From Spirochaetales bacterium (GTDB lineage Bacteria; Spirochaetota; Leptospiria; Leptospirales; Leptonemataceae): DNA of 64,000 bases. Of this stretch, positions 33,623 to 41,128 are shown piece after piece (position 1 is the first letter of the stretch; every line of letters begins with the position of its first letter). Both the position numbers and the translations under genes were made by a program. The notes beneath the pieces were generated by a model. That model saw only the letters and a program-made list of their open reading frames with translations, was not told where the DNA came from and did no database searches. Where the stretch lies: contig JABTUL010000001.1 of NCBI GenBank assembly GCA_015075425.1, positions 310,001 through 374,000 of the forward strand, written 5' to 3'.

Positions 33623-34752
33623 TGCCCGCCGCGCGATAGCACAAGATTGTCACGATGGATGATTTCCGTTCCGCGCACAAAAAGGCCGGCATGTTCTTCG
33701 CTTTTGCGTCCGGCCAGTTCCTGCACCTCACGGCTGCTGTAATTGACAATCCCCCGTCCCACTTCGCCCTCCGGTCCCCTGATCCCCACAACATCGCCTG
33801 GAAAAAACGTTCCGTCTACCTGACGGATACCGGCAGCCAGAAGAGAAGATCCGCGTTCCGCCAGCGCTCTGGCCGCTCCAGCGTCCACATCAATCGTTCC
33901 ATGAGCCATGGAATAAAGGATCCAGCGTTTGCGGGCGGAAAGTTTCCCTCCGCCCGGCCCGGCGATCAGCGTTCCTTTCTCCTTACCGGCCAGGAAATCG
34001 GCGATGATATTTTTTTCCCGGCCCGGCAGAATGGCCAGAGCGGATCCTGAGGCCAGGCACAATTCACCGGCGCGAATCTTTGCAGCCATTCCACCGGAAC
34101 CCGGCCCTTCAGGGCCGCGTGCCAGCCGCCGTTCCTTTGCGGTGATCTGTGAAAGAAAGGGGATCAATTGCGCCCCATCCAGAAATCCTTCCACGGAAGT
34201 CAGAATAATCAACAGGCCTGCCCGGAAGAGGGCGGCGCAGGCAGCGCTTAAAATATCGTTTTCACCAAATTGCAGTTCAGCGGTGGAGACGGCATCGTTT
34301 TCATTGATGATGGGCAGAGCACCGGAGCGGATGAGTGATTCAATGGTGTGGCCTATGTTCAGGTAAGAGCGACGGTTGCGAAAATCGCGCGCTGTAATCA
34401 AAAGTTGGGCTACGGGGATGCCCTTTTCCCTGAAGAGCTCTGCATAACGTTGCATGAGCAGGGGTTGGCCGATGGTAGAGAGAGCCTGGCGGGTTCGCAA
34501 GGAAGCACCATCCGCACTGTCCTTTGTTTTTGCCAGGGCATGCAGCCGCGTGCGGCCCAGGGCCACGGCACCGCTACTCACCAGAAGGATCTGGCGGGAC
34601 TCTTCGCGTAAAAACATAATCTGCCCGGCAAGCCTTTGCAGCATGGCCTCATCCAGGCCCCGCCCATCGGGATCAAGGAGTAGACTCGAGCCGATTTTGA
34701 TGACGATGCGTTCTGCGCTGCGGACACGCGCCAGGGCAGCCTGCCGATCCAT
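33619..34752 (-). CDS. proB: Glutamate 5-kinase
   Basis: 377 residues: an amino-acid-kinase domain (IVIKIGSSLL, LVSSGAVALGRTRL, QPLLMQRYAELF, INENDAVSTAELQFGENDILSA, GSGGMAAKIRAG) and a C-terminal PUA domain (GTIDVDAGAARAL ... RGIVNYSSREV). It phosphorylates glutamate in the first step of proline synthesis. proA is not adjacent. It is joined to obg by TGATG overlap, the common obg-proB arrangement. Confidence 0.95.
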   Translation of the reverse strand: MDRQAALARVRSAERIVIKIGSSLLLDPDGRGLDEAMLQRLAGQIMFLREESRQILLVSSGAVALGRTRLHALAKTKDSADGASLRTRQALSTIGQPLLMQRYAELFREKGIPVAQLLITARDFRNRRSYLNIGHTIESLIRSGALPIINENDAVSTAELQFGENDILSAACAALFRAGLLIILTSVEGFLDGAQLIPFLSQITAKERRLARGPEGPGSGGMAAKIRAGELCLASGSALAILPGREKNIIADFLAGKEKGTLIAGPGGGKLSARKRWILYSMAHGTIDVDAGAARALAERGSSLLAAGIRQVDGTFFPGDVVGIRGPEGEVGRGIVNYSSREVQELAGRKSEEHAGLFVRGTEIIHRDNLVLSRGGQ

Positions 34753-35777
34753 CAGCCGCGAATCCTTTCCGCCAGAGTCTCCTCCGGGAAATGTTCAAAG
34801 AGACTTTCCTTGAGCGGCTCAAGTCCGCGACCGTCCCGGGCAGAGATAGCAATGGTTTCGAGTTCCGGCCAGCGGGCTCTGAGCTTCTGCTGCATGAGGG
34901 CCACAAAATCCGGGTCATACTGTATTTCATCCCATTTGTTTAAGACCACAATCGCTGCTTTGCCAGGTAGCGATGGTGAGTAACTGGCCAGTTCGTTTTG
35001 TAAAAGCGTCAGGTCTGAGACAAGATCCAGACTGGTTAGATCCAGCAGATAAAGGATCAGGCCCACACGCTCAATATGTCTCAGGAAAGACAGGCCCAGT
35101 CCGGCTCCCTGGTGCGCTCCCTCAATGATGCCAGGAATGTCTGCGAGGAGTACGCGCCGTCCGGCCTCATTTTCCAGGACACCCAGGTTTGGTGAAAGAG
35201 TGGTAAAGGCGTAGTCGGCAATCCGGGCTTTGCTTGCTGTGAGCCGGGCGATGAGCGTGGATTTCCCGGCGTTGGGCAGGCCCACAAGCCCGGCATCGGC
35301 CAGTAGCTTCAATTCCAGTTTCAAAAGTCTGCGTTCTCCCGGCAGGCCGCTCTGGGCATAGTGGGGAGCCTGATTGGTAGAGGAAGCAAAGTGGCTGTTG
35401 CCGAGGCCACCTTTGCCGCCGCGAGCCGCGATGAGTTGCTCACCCGCGCGTAAGAAATCTCCTAATATTTCTTGACTTTCAATGTCTGTTACTACGGTTC
35501 CTGGAGCAACCTCAAGAATCAGATCCTGACCACGTTTGCCGCTCTGTTTCAGAGCCCGGCCGGGGTCTCCGTTGTCCGCTTTGAAGAATCTCTGCTGTAG
35601 ATAATGCCCCAGGGTCTGCCGCGAAGGATTGGTTTTGATGATGACATCCCCTCCGGCTCCACCGTCACCGCCGTCAGGGCCGCCCATGGGGCGGTATTTT
35701 TCCCGTAGAAAATGCACAGACCCGGCACCACCGTGTCCGGCCTCGACCTCTATTTCGATCTCATCGACAAATTTCAT
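34752..35777 (-). CDS. obg: Obg GTPase
   Basis: 341 residues with the glycine-rich Obg fold (EVEAGHGGAGSVHFLREKYRPMGG, then GGDGGAGGDV). The G domain has G1 GLPNAGKSTL, switch Thr in YAFTTLSPNLGV, G3 DIPGIIEGAHQGAGLG and NKWD (G4). The variable C-terminal TGS-like domain is short. It assists late 50S ribosome assembly. It lies downstream of rplU-prp-rpmA, the classical neighbourhood. Confidence 0.96.
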   Translation of the reverse strand: MKFVDEIEIEVEAGHGGAGSVHFLREKYRPMGGPDGGDGGAGGDVIIKTNPSRQTLGHYLQQRFFKADNGDPGRALKQSGKRGQDLILEVAPGTVVTDIESQEILGDFLRAGEQLIAARGGKGGLGNSHFASSTNQAPHYAQSGLPGERRLLKLELKLLADAGLVGLPNAGKSTLIARLTASKARIADYAFTTLSPNLGVLENEAGRRVLLADIPGIIEGAHQGAGLGLSFLRHIERVGLILYLLDLTSLDLVSDLTLLQNELASYSPSLPGKAAIVVLNKWDEIQYDPDFVALMQQKLRARWPELETIAISARDGRGLEPLKESLFEHFPEETLAERIRG

Positions 35778-35806
35778 GGAGCCCGGCCGGGCTGCCGTTC
35801 CCTGTA

Positions 35807-36064
35807 TCAGGGAAGCGGGATAATGGAGACTTCTTTGCGGGTGCGCGACTGGTTACCGAACTGCACGCGACCATCTTTGAGCGCGAAGAGCGTGTAGTCC
35901 TTGCCCATGCCCACGTTGAGCCCGGGAAGAATCGTGCTGCCACGCTGGCGCAGGATGATATTGCCGGCAATAACCACTTCACCACCGTACTTTTTGACAC
36001 CGAGTCTTTTGGATTTGGAATCGCGTCCGTTCCGACTTGACCCACCACCTTTTTTATGCGCCAT
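35807..36064 (-). CDS. rpmA: 50S ribosomal protein L27
   Basis: 85 residues from ATG 36064: [20 protein letters not shown], then [15 protein letters not shown] and [14 protein letters not shown] are all typical L27. The N-terminus starts directly with AHKKGG and lacks the cleavable leader seen in Firmicutes L27, although a Prp-type protease gene lies just upstream. The start overlaps the prp stop by 11 bp. L27 sits near the peptidyl-transferase centre. Confidence 0.96.
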   Translation of the reverse strand: MAHKKGGGSSRNGRDSKSKRLGVKKYGGEVVIAGNIILRQRGSTILPGLNVGMGKDYTLFALKDGRVQFGNQSRTRKEVSIIPLP

Positions 36065-36362
36065 ACTTTTCCCCTTCCCAGGCAATATTTGCCGGATACT
36101 GTTCTGCCAGAGCGCGCAGTCCTGCCAGTGTTCCACCCAGCAGAATCACAGCCACCTCAGGCGCGCTTTCTTGCAATTTGATACGCAGATAACCCGAACG
36201 CCTCTGGATCTGCGCTCCGCGCAACCGCTCCAGGTTCAAAGCAAGCGTTTCTGCCAGAACCGACACTCCGGCGCAGACTACATCCGTGCCTTTAAGCGAA
36301 TACCCTGCATGACCGTCAAGCTCCAGGTCCAGATCTGCGGCACTGAAGCGAATCCGGATCAC
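36054..36362 (-). CDS. prp: Ribosomal-processing cysteine protease Prp (DUF464)
   Basis: 102 residues, GTG start directly after the rplU stop (TGAGTG). [24 protein letters not shown] contains the His18/Cys30 catalytic pair with the family's 12-residue spacing. In Staphylococcus the family trims the N-terminal leader of L27. Here L27 has no such leader, so the substrate is unclear. Location between rplU and rpmA is canonical. Confidence 0.88.
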   Translation of the reverse strand: MIRIRFSAADLDLELDGHAGYSLKGTDVVCAGVSVLAETLALNLERLRGAQIQRRSGYLRIKLQESAPEVAVILLGGTLAGLRALAEQYPANIAWEGEKYGA

Positions 36363-36674
36363 TCAGCCACTTATAGACACAACCTGCATCTTCTGCAATT
36401 CCTGGCGGTGCCCCCAGGCGCGCCGCTGACCGGTTTTACGCTTGTAGGTGAAGCCGCGGACCTTTTTGCCACGCAGTTCTTCCAGCACCTTCAGGGTAAC
36501 GCTGGCTGAAGCCACATAGGGGGTGCCCAACTGTAGCTTTGCACCGTCTCCGGTTGCCAGAACCTTATCCAGTTTGAATTCCGTACCGGCTTTGTTTTCT
36601 GTCCGATTGGTCAAAAAAACCTGATCTTTTTCCAGCTTCAGCTGACTTCCACCCAGTTCAATAATTGCAAACAT
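36363..36674 (-). CDS. rplU: 50S ribosomal protein L21
   Basis: 103 residues with the L21 pattern: [36 protein letters not shown] and the basic C-terminal [24 protein letters not shown] that binds 23S rRNA. It heads the minus-strand run rplU-prp-rpmA-obg-proB-mlaE-ATPase-mlaD-TPR. A TTGACA box lies about 45 bp upstream. Confidence 0.96.
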   Translation of the reverse strand: MFAIIELGGSQLKLEKDQVFLTNRTENKAGTEFKLDKVLATGDGAKLQLGTPYVASASVTLKVLEELRGKKVRGFTYKRKTGQRRAWGHRQELQKMQVVSISG

Positions 36675-36695
36675 CGCTTTTTGTACCCAGACGGG

Positions 36696-36724
36696 CAGTG
36701 TCCTGTAGCCTTTCTCTATGTCAA
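36696..36724 (-). promoter_or_regulatory. Candidate sigma-70 promoter for the rplU run
   Basis: On the minus strand TTGACA (36724-36719) is a perfect -35 box, followed by a 17-nt spacer and ACACTG (36701-36696) as a poor -10. The site lies 22 bp before the rplU start, in the 89-bp gap shared with the divergent thioredoxin-fusion gene. The weak -10 keeps confidence low. Confidence 0.35.
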
Positions 36725-36763
36725 GCTTTCGTAACCGCTGGCACGTTGAATCGTCTATGCACT

Positions 36764-38068
36764 ATGAGCGTAACGGAGATTCAAGCAGATCAGTTTGAGG
36801 ACGAAGTGCTTGCGGCTGCCGGGCCGGTGGTCGTGGACTTTTATTCCACAGAATGTCCGCCCTGCGAGGCTCTCTTTCCCAAGTATGAAGACGTCGCCGG
36901 TCGATTTAGTTCCAGGGTGAAATTTCTCAAGATTTTTCGCCAGGGCAATCGCGAGCTGGCTTTGAAGCTGGGCGTGACTTCCAGTCCCACTCTCCTTTTC
37001 TATAAAGGTGGTCGGGAGGTGGGCCAGCGGCTGATTGCCGGAATCAAAAAGCAGGCCATTGTGACGGAGATTCAGAGCCTGCTGGATCCAGCCGATTTCC
37101 AAAAGCTCAATGTAGCCCGACCGGTACGCCGGGAAAATCTGGATCTCATCATCCTGGGGGGAGGCCCGGCCGGACTTTCAGCCGCCCTCTATGCCGCGCA
37201 GGCCAAATTGAATACCGTGCTGGTGGACCAGAGCATGCCTGGCGGACAGGTCACGACCACGCACCTGATAGCCAACTACCCGGGAACGGGCAAAGCGATT
37301 CCCGGCTATGAATTGATCCATAACATGCAAGCACAGGTAAAAGAGGCGGGGGGTCGGATTCTCGCAGCCATGGATATCAGCTCGGTGACCTTTTCTTCAT
37401 CCGGCGGGCCACACCGGGTTCTTCTGGATGGAGAGCTGGAACTTTCTGCACCGGCCGCGATTCTGGCTATGGGTGCCGAGCCGCGACTTCTGGGTGTACC
37501 CGGGGAAAAAGAATTTCGCGGCCGGGGCATCTCTTACTGTGCCACATGCGATGGGAAATTTTATCAAGATCTGGAACTGATTGTCATTGGTGGCGGCAAT
37601 TCGGCAGTGGAGGAGTCGCTTTTTCTTACCCGCTTTGCCCGGAAAATCACCGTTGTGCATCAGTTTGATACTTTACAGGCCAACAAAACAGCGCAGGAGG
37701 CCGCTCTGGCACATGAGGCCATCCATTTTGTCTGGGATAGTGAACCACGATCGTTTCAAATGGATGAAAATAATAGAATGCATGTCATGGTGGAAAATAG
37801 AAAAACCGGCCAGAGTACAGAACTTATAGCCGATGGCGTTTTTATCTTTGTGGGGCTGCGGCCCAATGTCCAGGGCTTTGAGCAACTCAAGCAGAATGAG
37901 CAGGGCTATGTGCTGACCAATGAAGATATGGAAACCAGTCTTCCCGGTGTCTATGCCATCGGCGACGTGCGCCAGAAGAAAGTCCGCCAGGCCATCACGG
38001 CTGCCGCCGATGGATGCGTTGCGGCCGTGATGGCGGAAAAATACATCGAAAAACAGAAGGTTTATTGA
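36764..38068 (+). CDS. Thioredoxin-thioredoxin reductase fusion
   Basis: 434 residues from ATG 36764. Residues 1-105 are a thioredoxin with the active site ECPPC (C31, C34) and SSPTLLFYKGG. From about 123 there is a low-Mr thioredoxin reductase: FAD motif LIILGGGPAGLSAALYAA, redox pair YCATCDG, nucleotide motif VIGGGNSAVEESL and C-terminal VYAIGDVR. The NADPH-specificity HRRD motif is replaced by VVHQFDTLQA, as in reductases suspected of using ferredoxin or NADH. The domain order Trx-TrxR is the reverse of the mycobacterial fusion. It is coupled to the ArsM-like gene (TTGA overlap), which suggests it supplies reducing power to that pathway. Confidence 0.9.
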   Translation: MSVTEIQADQFEDEVLAAAGPVVVDFYSTECPPCEALFPKYEDVAGRFSSRVKFLKIFRQGNRELALKLGVTSSPTLLFYKGGREVGQRLIAGIKKQAIVTEIQSLLDPADFQKLNVARPVRRENLDLIILGGGPAGLSAALYAAQAKLNTVLVDQSMPGGQVTTTHLIANYPGTGKAIPGYELIHNMQAQVKEAGGRILAAMDISSVTFSSSGGPHRVLLDGELELSAPAAILAMGAEPRLLGVPGEKEFRGRGISYCATCDGKFYQDLELIVIGGGNSAVEESLFLTRFARKITVVHQFDTLQANKTAQEAALAHEAIHFVWDSEPRSFQMDENNRMHVMVENRKTGQSTELIADGVFIFVGLRPNVQGFEQLKQNEQGYVLTNEDMETSLPGVYAIGDVRQKKVRQAITAAADGCVAAVMAEKYIEKQKVY

Positions 38069-38913
38069 AAGTGTTTACGGAAGAGCTGGCGGTGGCTGTG
38101 GCGGATCGCTATGAGACTCTTGCCCGGCAAGCAGAGAACCTGAGCTGTGGTTCTGCTCTGGAACGGGCCAGGGTTTGCCCGGGAGAAGTCGTTGTGGACC
38201 TGGGCTGTGGACGGGGCGGGAGTGCTTACCAGGCGGCGCTGGCCGTGGGGGAGAGCGGTCAGGTTGTGGGTATCGATGCTAATGAGGCCATGATTGCCGT
38301 CGCCCGGGAGAATGGCCAGGGGATACACTGGCTGACCTTTCAACTGGCTGCCTTTTGGGCTACCGGTTTACCATCGGCCATAGCCGATGTCGTTCTTTCC
38401 AATTGTGCCATCAACCATGCCCCGGCCAAAGAAGCTGTGTACCGCGAAATTTATCGGCTGTTAAAAACCGGTGGCCGTTTTGTGGTTTCTGATATCATTG
38501 CTGATACGGCTTTGCCGCCTTCTGTGCGGGACGATCCCGCTGCCTGGGCTGCCTGCTATGGTGGTGCCCTGACACTTGCGGAAAATGAGGCAGCAATTCT
38601 GGCTGCGGGATTTGAGCGGGTCGAAATTCTGGAACTGAGTGAACCATATTTAAAAGAGGGAATCGTTTTAAGAAAGGTCACATTTTGCTCTATTAAAGTA
38701 GAGTCCGGAGTCCCGGAAAAAGGAAAGGAGACTTTTGATGAAGTCACTGACCAGAGAGATTGTAAAAAATCAGACCGGCTGCTGCCCGGAAGAGAAGCCA
38801 ACTGTAGCACAGTGCTGTGCCAAAAGTTCGCCGATCATTTCCGGCTGCCACGACTGATTTTCCTGCAGGCCGGCCCCGCATCGGGGCCGGCCGGGGTTTG
38901 GAGGGATGGATGA
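38065..38913 (+). CDS. ArsM-like SAM methyltransferase
   Basis: A TTG start at 38065 lies inside the stop of the reductase fusion. Residues 1-210 form a class I methyltransferase of the arsenite methyltransferase type: VVDLGCGRGGSAYQAAL, VVGIDANEAMI, VLSNCAINHAPAKEAVYREI, GGRFVVSDII, AACYGGAL. Cysteines at the positions used for As(III) binding are present (C28 or C38, C114, C164). The frame stays open about 70 codons beyond the family end and closes by ATGA overlap with the radical SAM gene. That tail has no homology-like features and is crossed by the small peptide gene in another frame. An arsenic substrate is possible; a peptide substrate is also possible from context. Confidence 0.78.
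   Translation: MKVFTEELAVAVADRYETLARQAENLSCGSALERARVCPGEVVVDLGCGRGGSAYQAALAVGESGQVVGIDANEAMIAVARENGQGIHWLTFQLAAFWATGLPSAIADVVLSNCAINHAPAKEAVYREIYRLLKTGGRFVVSDIIADTALPPSVRDDPAAWAACYGGALTLAENEAAILAAGFERVEILELSEPYLKEGIVLRKVTFCSIKVESGVPEKGKETFDEVTDQRDCKKSDRLLPGREANCSTVLCQKFADHFRLPRLIFLQAGPASGPAGVWRDG
38738..38857 (+). CDS. 39-residue cysteine-rich peptide, candidate RiPP precursor
   Basis: A small gene with AAAGGAG 7 nt before ATG 38738, the strongest ribosome-binding site in this operon. The product starts MKSLTREIVKNQTG (leader-like, Lys/Arg/Glu) and ends in a cysteine-rich core: CCPEEKPTVAQCC, then SSPIISGCHD, giving five Cys in 23 residues. It is encoded inside the 3' tail of the methyltransferase frame, in a different reading frame, and is followed by a strong hairpin and a radical SAM/SPASM gene. 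That layout is what a precursor peptide and its maturase look like. Alternatively it could be a small metal- or arsenic-binding peptide. Confidence 0.65.
   Translation: MKSLTREIVKNQTGCCPEEKPTVAQCCAKSSPIISGCHD
38868..38892 (+). promoter_or_regulatory. Perfect 11-bp hairpin between peptide gene and maturase
   Basis: GGCCGGCCCCG (38868-38878) and CGGGGCCGGCC (38882-38892) pair perfectly around a CAT loop. It starts 10 bp after the peptide stop and ends 17 bp before the radical SAM start. No T-run follows (GGGGTTTGG), so it is more likely an mRNA-stabilising or partial-attenuation element than a full terminator. It would allow more peptide than enzyme to be made. Confidence 0.7.
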
Positions 38914-40256
38914 TTAAATCTCGCTACACTTTTACTGCGGAAAAACCGGACAGTGCGGAGCTTCTGGTCGTGAACTACCTGACCGGAGCCATGGACCTGA
39001 TTGAACCTCTGGAGCGGCCGGAGTTTGAAAAGCGGCTGGCAGAAGATCGTTGGGATGGTTATGCTCTGGCCAACTATATGATTGAGCGTGGTTATCTCTA
39101 CCCGGATCTGAAAGCGGAACAGGCGATGATCCAGCAGAAGTACAGGGAATTTTCTCTGGAGTATGAGAAGACGCCGGTGCAAATCATTTTTTCTACAACC
39201 CTGCAGTGCAACTTTGCCTGTCGCTATTGCTTCCAGGAAGAGTACAATCATTACAGGGAAGTGCTCAATCCAACGATCATTGACCAGTTTTTCAATTACA
39301 TTAACAATAAATTCAAGGATGAACCGGTAAAGCCCTACATCACCCTTTTTGGCGGGGAGGCCCTGATCTGGGCAGAGGGTTACAGAAAGAATCTTATGTA
39401 TCTTCTGGAACGCAGCCGGGACGACGGCTACAGCGTGGCCATGGTTACCAATGGTTATGAGCTATTGAATTATGTGCCCTGGTTCAAAGAAAATCGTATT
39501 GCCGTGCGGGAAATTCAAGTAACTCTGGACGGGGATCGCCAGAGTCATGATTCGCGGCGGGTCACACGCGGAAATCGGGGAACCTTTGATCGCATTGCCG
39601 ATGGCATTGATCTGGCCCTGCGCAGCGGCTACCGGATCAATTTACGCAGCATTATAGATAAAGATAATATGGAATCTTTGCCCCGCCTGGCAGAGTACTG
39701 TGAGAGCCGCGGCTGGCTGGATTACCCCCGCCATCTCTTTGATACAGCACTGGGTCGGAACTATGAGCTGCATACCTGTCAGAATACAAATAAACTTTAT
39801 GAACGCCTGGAAATGTGGCAGGAGTTCGTCTCTCTGGCCAAACAGTACCCGATTCTCAAAAAGTACCATCGACCGCAGATGCACGGGATGCGTTTCCTCT
39901 ATGAAAACGGCGAGCTGCCTCCACCCATATTCGATGCCTGTCCGGCAGCCAAGAAGGAATGGGCCTTTGACGTTCGCGGCAATGTTTACGGTTGTACGGC
40001 GTCTGTGGGTGTGGACCGCTACAAATTAGGCAGTTTTACCAATCCAGCGGAGCCGGTAAACGTGGAACAGATCCGACAATGGCAATCCCGCGATGTTCTG
40101 ACGATGAAGGCCTGCCGGACCTGCGCCGTTTCCCTTTCCTGTGGCGGGGGCTGCGGAGTTCTGGCCAATAACTACAATGGCTCCATTCATGAACGCAACT
40201 GTAGACCGGTAAAAGAGCTTGTGGGCCTTGGTGCCGATTACTACGGCCTGGGATAA
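38910..40256 (+). CDS. Radical SAM/SPASM protein, candidate peptide maturase
   Basis: 448 residues; GGAGGG precedes ATG 38910. The N-terminal ~88 residues are a winged-helix-like region (LLVVNYLTGAMDLI ... ALANYMIERGYLYPD). The radical SAM cluster CNFACRYC (C100, C104, C107), FGGEALI and QVTLDGDRQSHDSRR follow. A C-terminal SPASM domain has DACPAAKKEW, GNVYGCTAS and CRTCAVSLSCGGGCGVLANN with a further NC near the end, enough Cys for two auxiliary 4Fe-4S clusters. SPASM proteins commonly modify ribosomal peptides or activate enzymes. The neighbouring Cys-rich peptide is the obvious substrate candidate. Confidence 0.88.
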   Translation: MIKSRYTFTAEKPDSAELLVVNYLTGAMDLIEPLERPEFEKRLAEDRWDGYALANYMIERGYLYPDLKAEQAMIQQKYREFSLEYEKTPVQIIFSTTLQCNFACRYCFQEEYNHYREVLNPTIIDQFFNYINNKFKDEPVKPYITLFGGEALIWAEGYRKNLMYLLERSRDDGYSVAMVTNGYELLNYVPWFKENRIAVREIQVTLDGDRQSHDSRRVTRGNRGTFDRIADGIDLALRSGYRINLRSIIDKDNMESLPRLAEYCESRGWLDYPRHLFDTALGRNYELHTCQNTNKLYERLEMWQEFVSLAKQYPILKKYHRPQMHGMRFLYENGELPPPIFDACPAAKKEWAFDVRGNVYGCTASVGVDRYKLGSFTNPAEPVNVEQIRQWQSRDVLTMKACRTCAVSLSCGGGCGVLANNYNGSIHERNCRPVKELVGLGADYYGLG

Positions 40257-40292
40257 CCTTGACAGCATGGTGGCGGGTTGTCCCCTCATCGC

Positions 40293-40460
40293 ATGGAAAA
40301 AGAAATTACTGTGGCCCAGTTTGCCGAGGAGCTGGTCACGCGCATTGATCGGGCAAAGACCATTGATTGTTGTAAAGACGAAATCAAGCGTCTGGCCCAT
40401 CTGGCCGCTCAGAAAATGGGTCAGGAAAAAATCCTGGTGCACTGGAAAGACAGTGAGTAG
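40293..40460 (+). CDS. Small protein with CC motif downstream of the radical SAM gene
   Basis: 55 residues from ATG 40293 (TTG 40278 also in frame). It is predicted all-helical and charged (VAQFAEELVTRIDRAK, EIKRLAHLAAQKMGQEK) with an internal IDCCKDE. Placed 36 bp after the radical SAM stop on the same strand and 116 bp before hslV. No family is recognised. It may belong to the peptide system or to the hslVU transcript; a chance frame cannot be excluded. Confidence 0.5.
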   Translation: MEKEITVAQFAEELVTRIDRAKTIDCCKDEIKRLAHLAAQKMGQEKILVHWKDSE

Positions 40461-40576
40461 CTGGCCAATTCACCGGTGCGTCCTGGCCAACCGGCGCATC
40501 AGCGAGATCGCCTGGAGCCGCCGGATCCCGGGCCATGCATAAGCGGTCTTAATTTGATAGCAGCTTTGACCCGATT

Positions 40577-41128
40577 TTGAAAGTTGACCGGGTGCAGCCG
40601 ATTCATGCCACGACCATTCTGTGCGTGCAAAAAAATGGCCATACGGCCATAGGTGGCGATGGCCAGGTAACCATGGGGCAGACCATCATGAAAGGTCATG
40701 CAAGGAAGGTTCGTCGCTTTGCCGGAAAACCCATTGTGGCCGGTTTTGCCGGAGCTTCTGCGGACGCTTTTACCCTTTTTGAACTCTTTGAAAAAAAAAT
40801 CGAGCAGTACCAACAAAGCCTGAGCAGGGCAGCGGTTGAACTGGCGCGCGAATGGCGCACGGACCGCATGCTGCGCCGCCTGGAAGCATTGCTCATCGTT
40901 GCCGATCCTCGGGAGGCCTTTCTCATTTCCGGAACGGGTGACGTCATCGCACCGGATAGTGGGATTCTGGCCATTGGCAGCGGGGGCAACTACGCACTGG
41001 CTGCGGCGCGGGCGCTCTATGAACACACGGACCTGACCGCCCGGCAGATCGTAGAGAAAGGCCTGAACATTGCCGCCGATATTTGCGTGTATACCAATCA
41101 CAATATTGAAATCGAGGAAGTAGCTTGA
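40577..41128 (+). CDS. hslV: HslV proteasome-like peptidase subunit
   Basis: 183 residues from TTG 40577 (GTG 40592 possible). The short leader ends HA before the catalytic N-terminal Thr of the mature protein, [40 protein letters not shown] and [17 protein letters not shown] are typical. Twelve subunits form two hexamers and degrade proteins unfolded by HslU. hslU starts within its stop codon (TTGA). Confidence 0.95.
   Translation: MKVDRVQPIHATTILCVQKNGHTAIGGDGQVTMGQTIMKGHARKVRRFAGKPIVAGFAGASADAFTLFELFEKKIEQYQQSLSRAAVELAREWRTDRMLRRLEALLIVADPREAFLISGTGDVIAPDSGILAIGSGGNYALAAARALYEHTDLTARQIVEKGLNIAADICVYTNHNIEIEEVA

Noticed and set aside
38713-38913. Methyltransferase C-terminal extension of about 70 residues as a functional domain
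   Set aside because: The extension begins where ArsM-like proteins end, has no domain-like pattern, and crosses the better-supported peptide gene and its hairpin. It is probably just an open frame.
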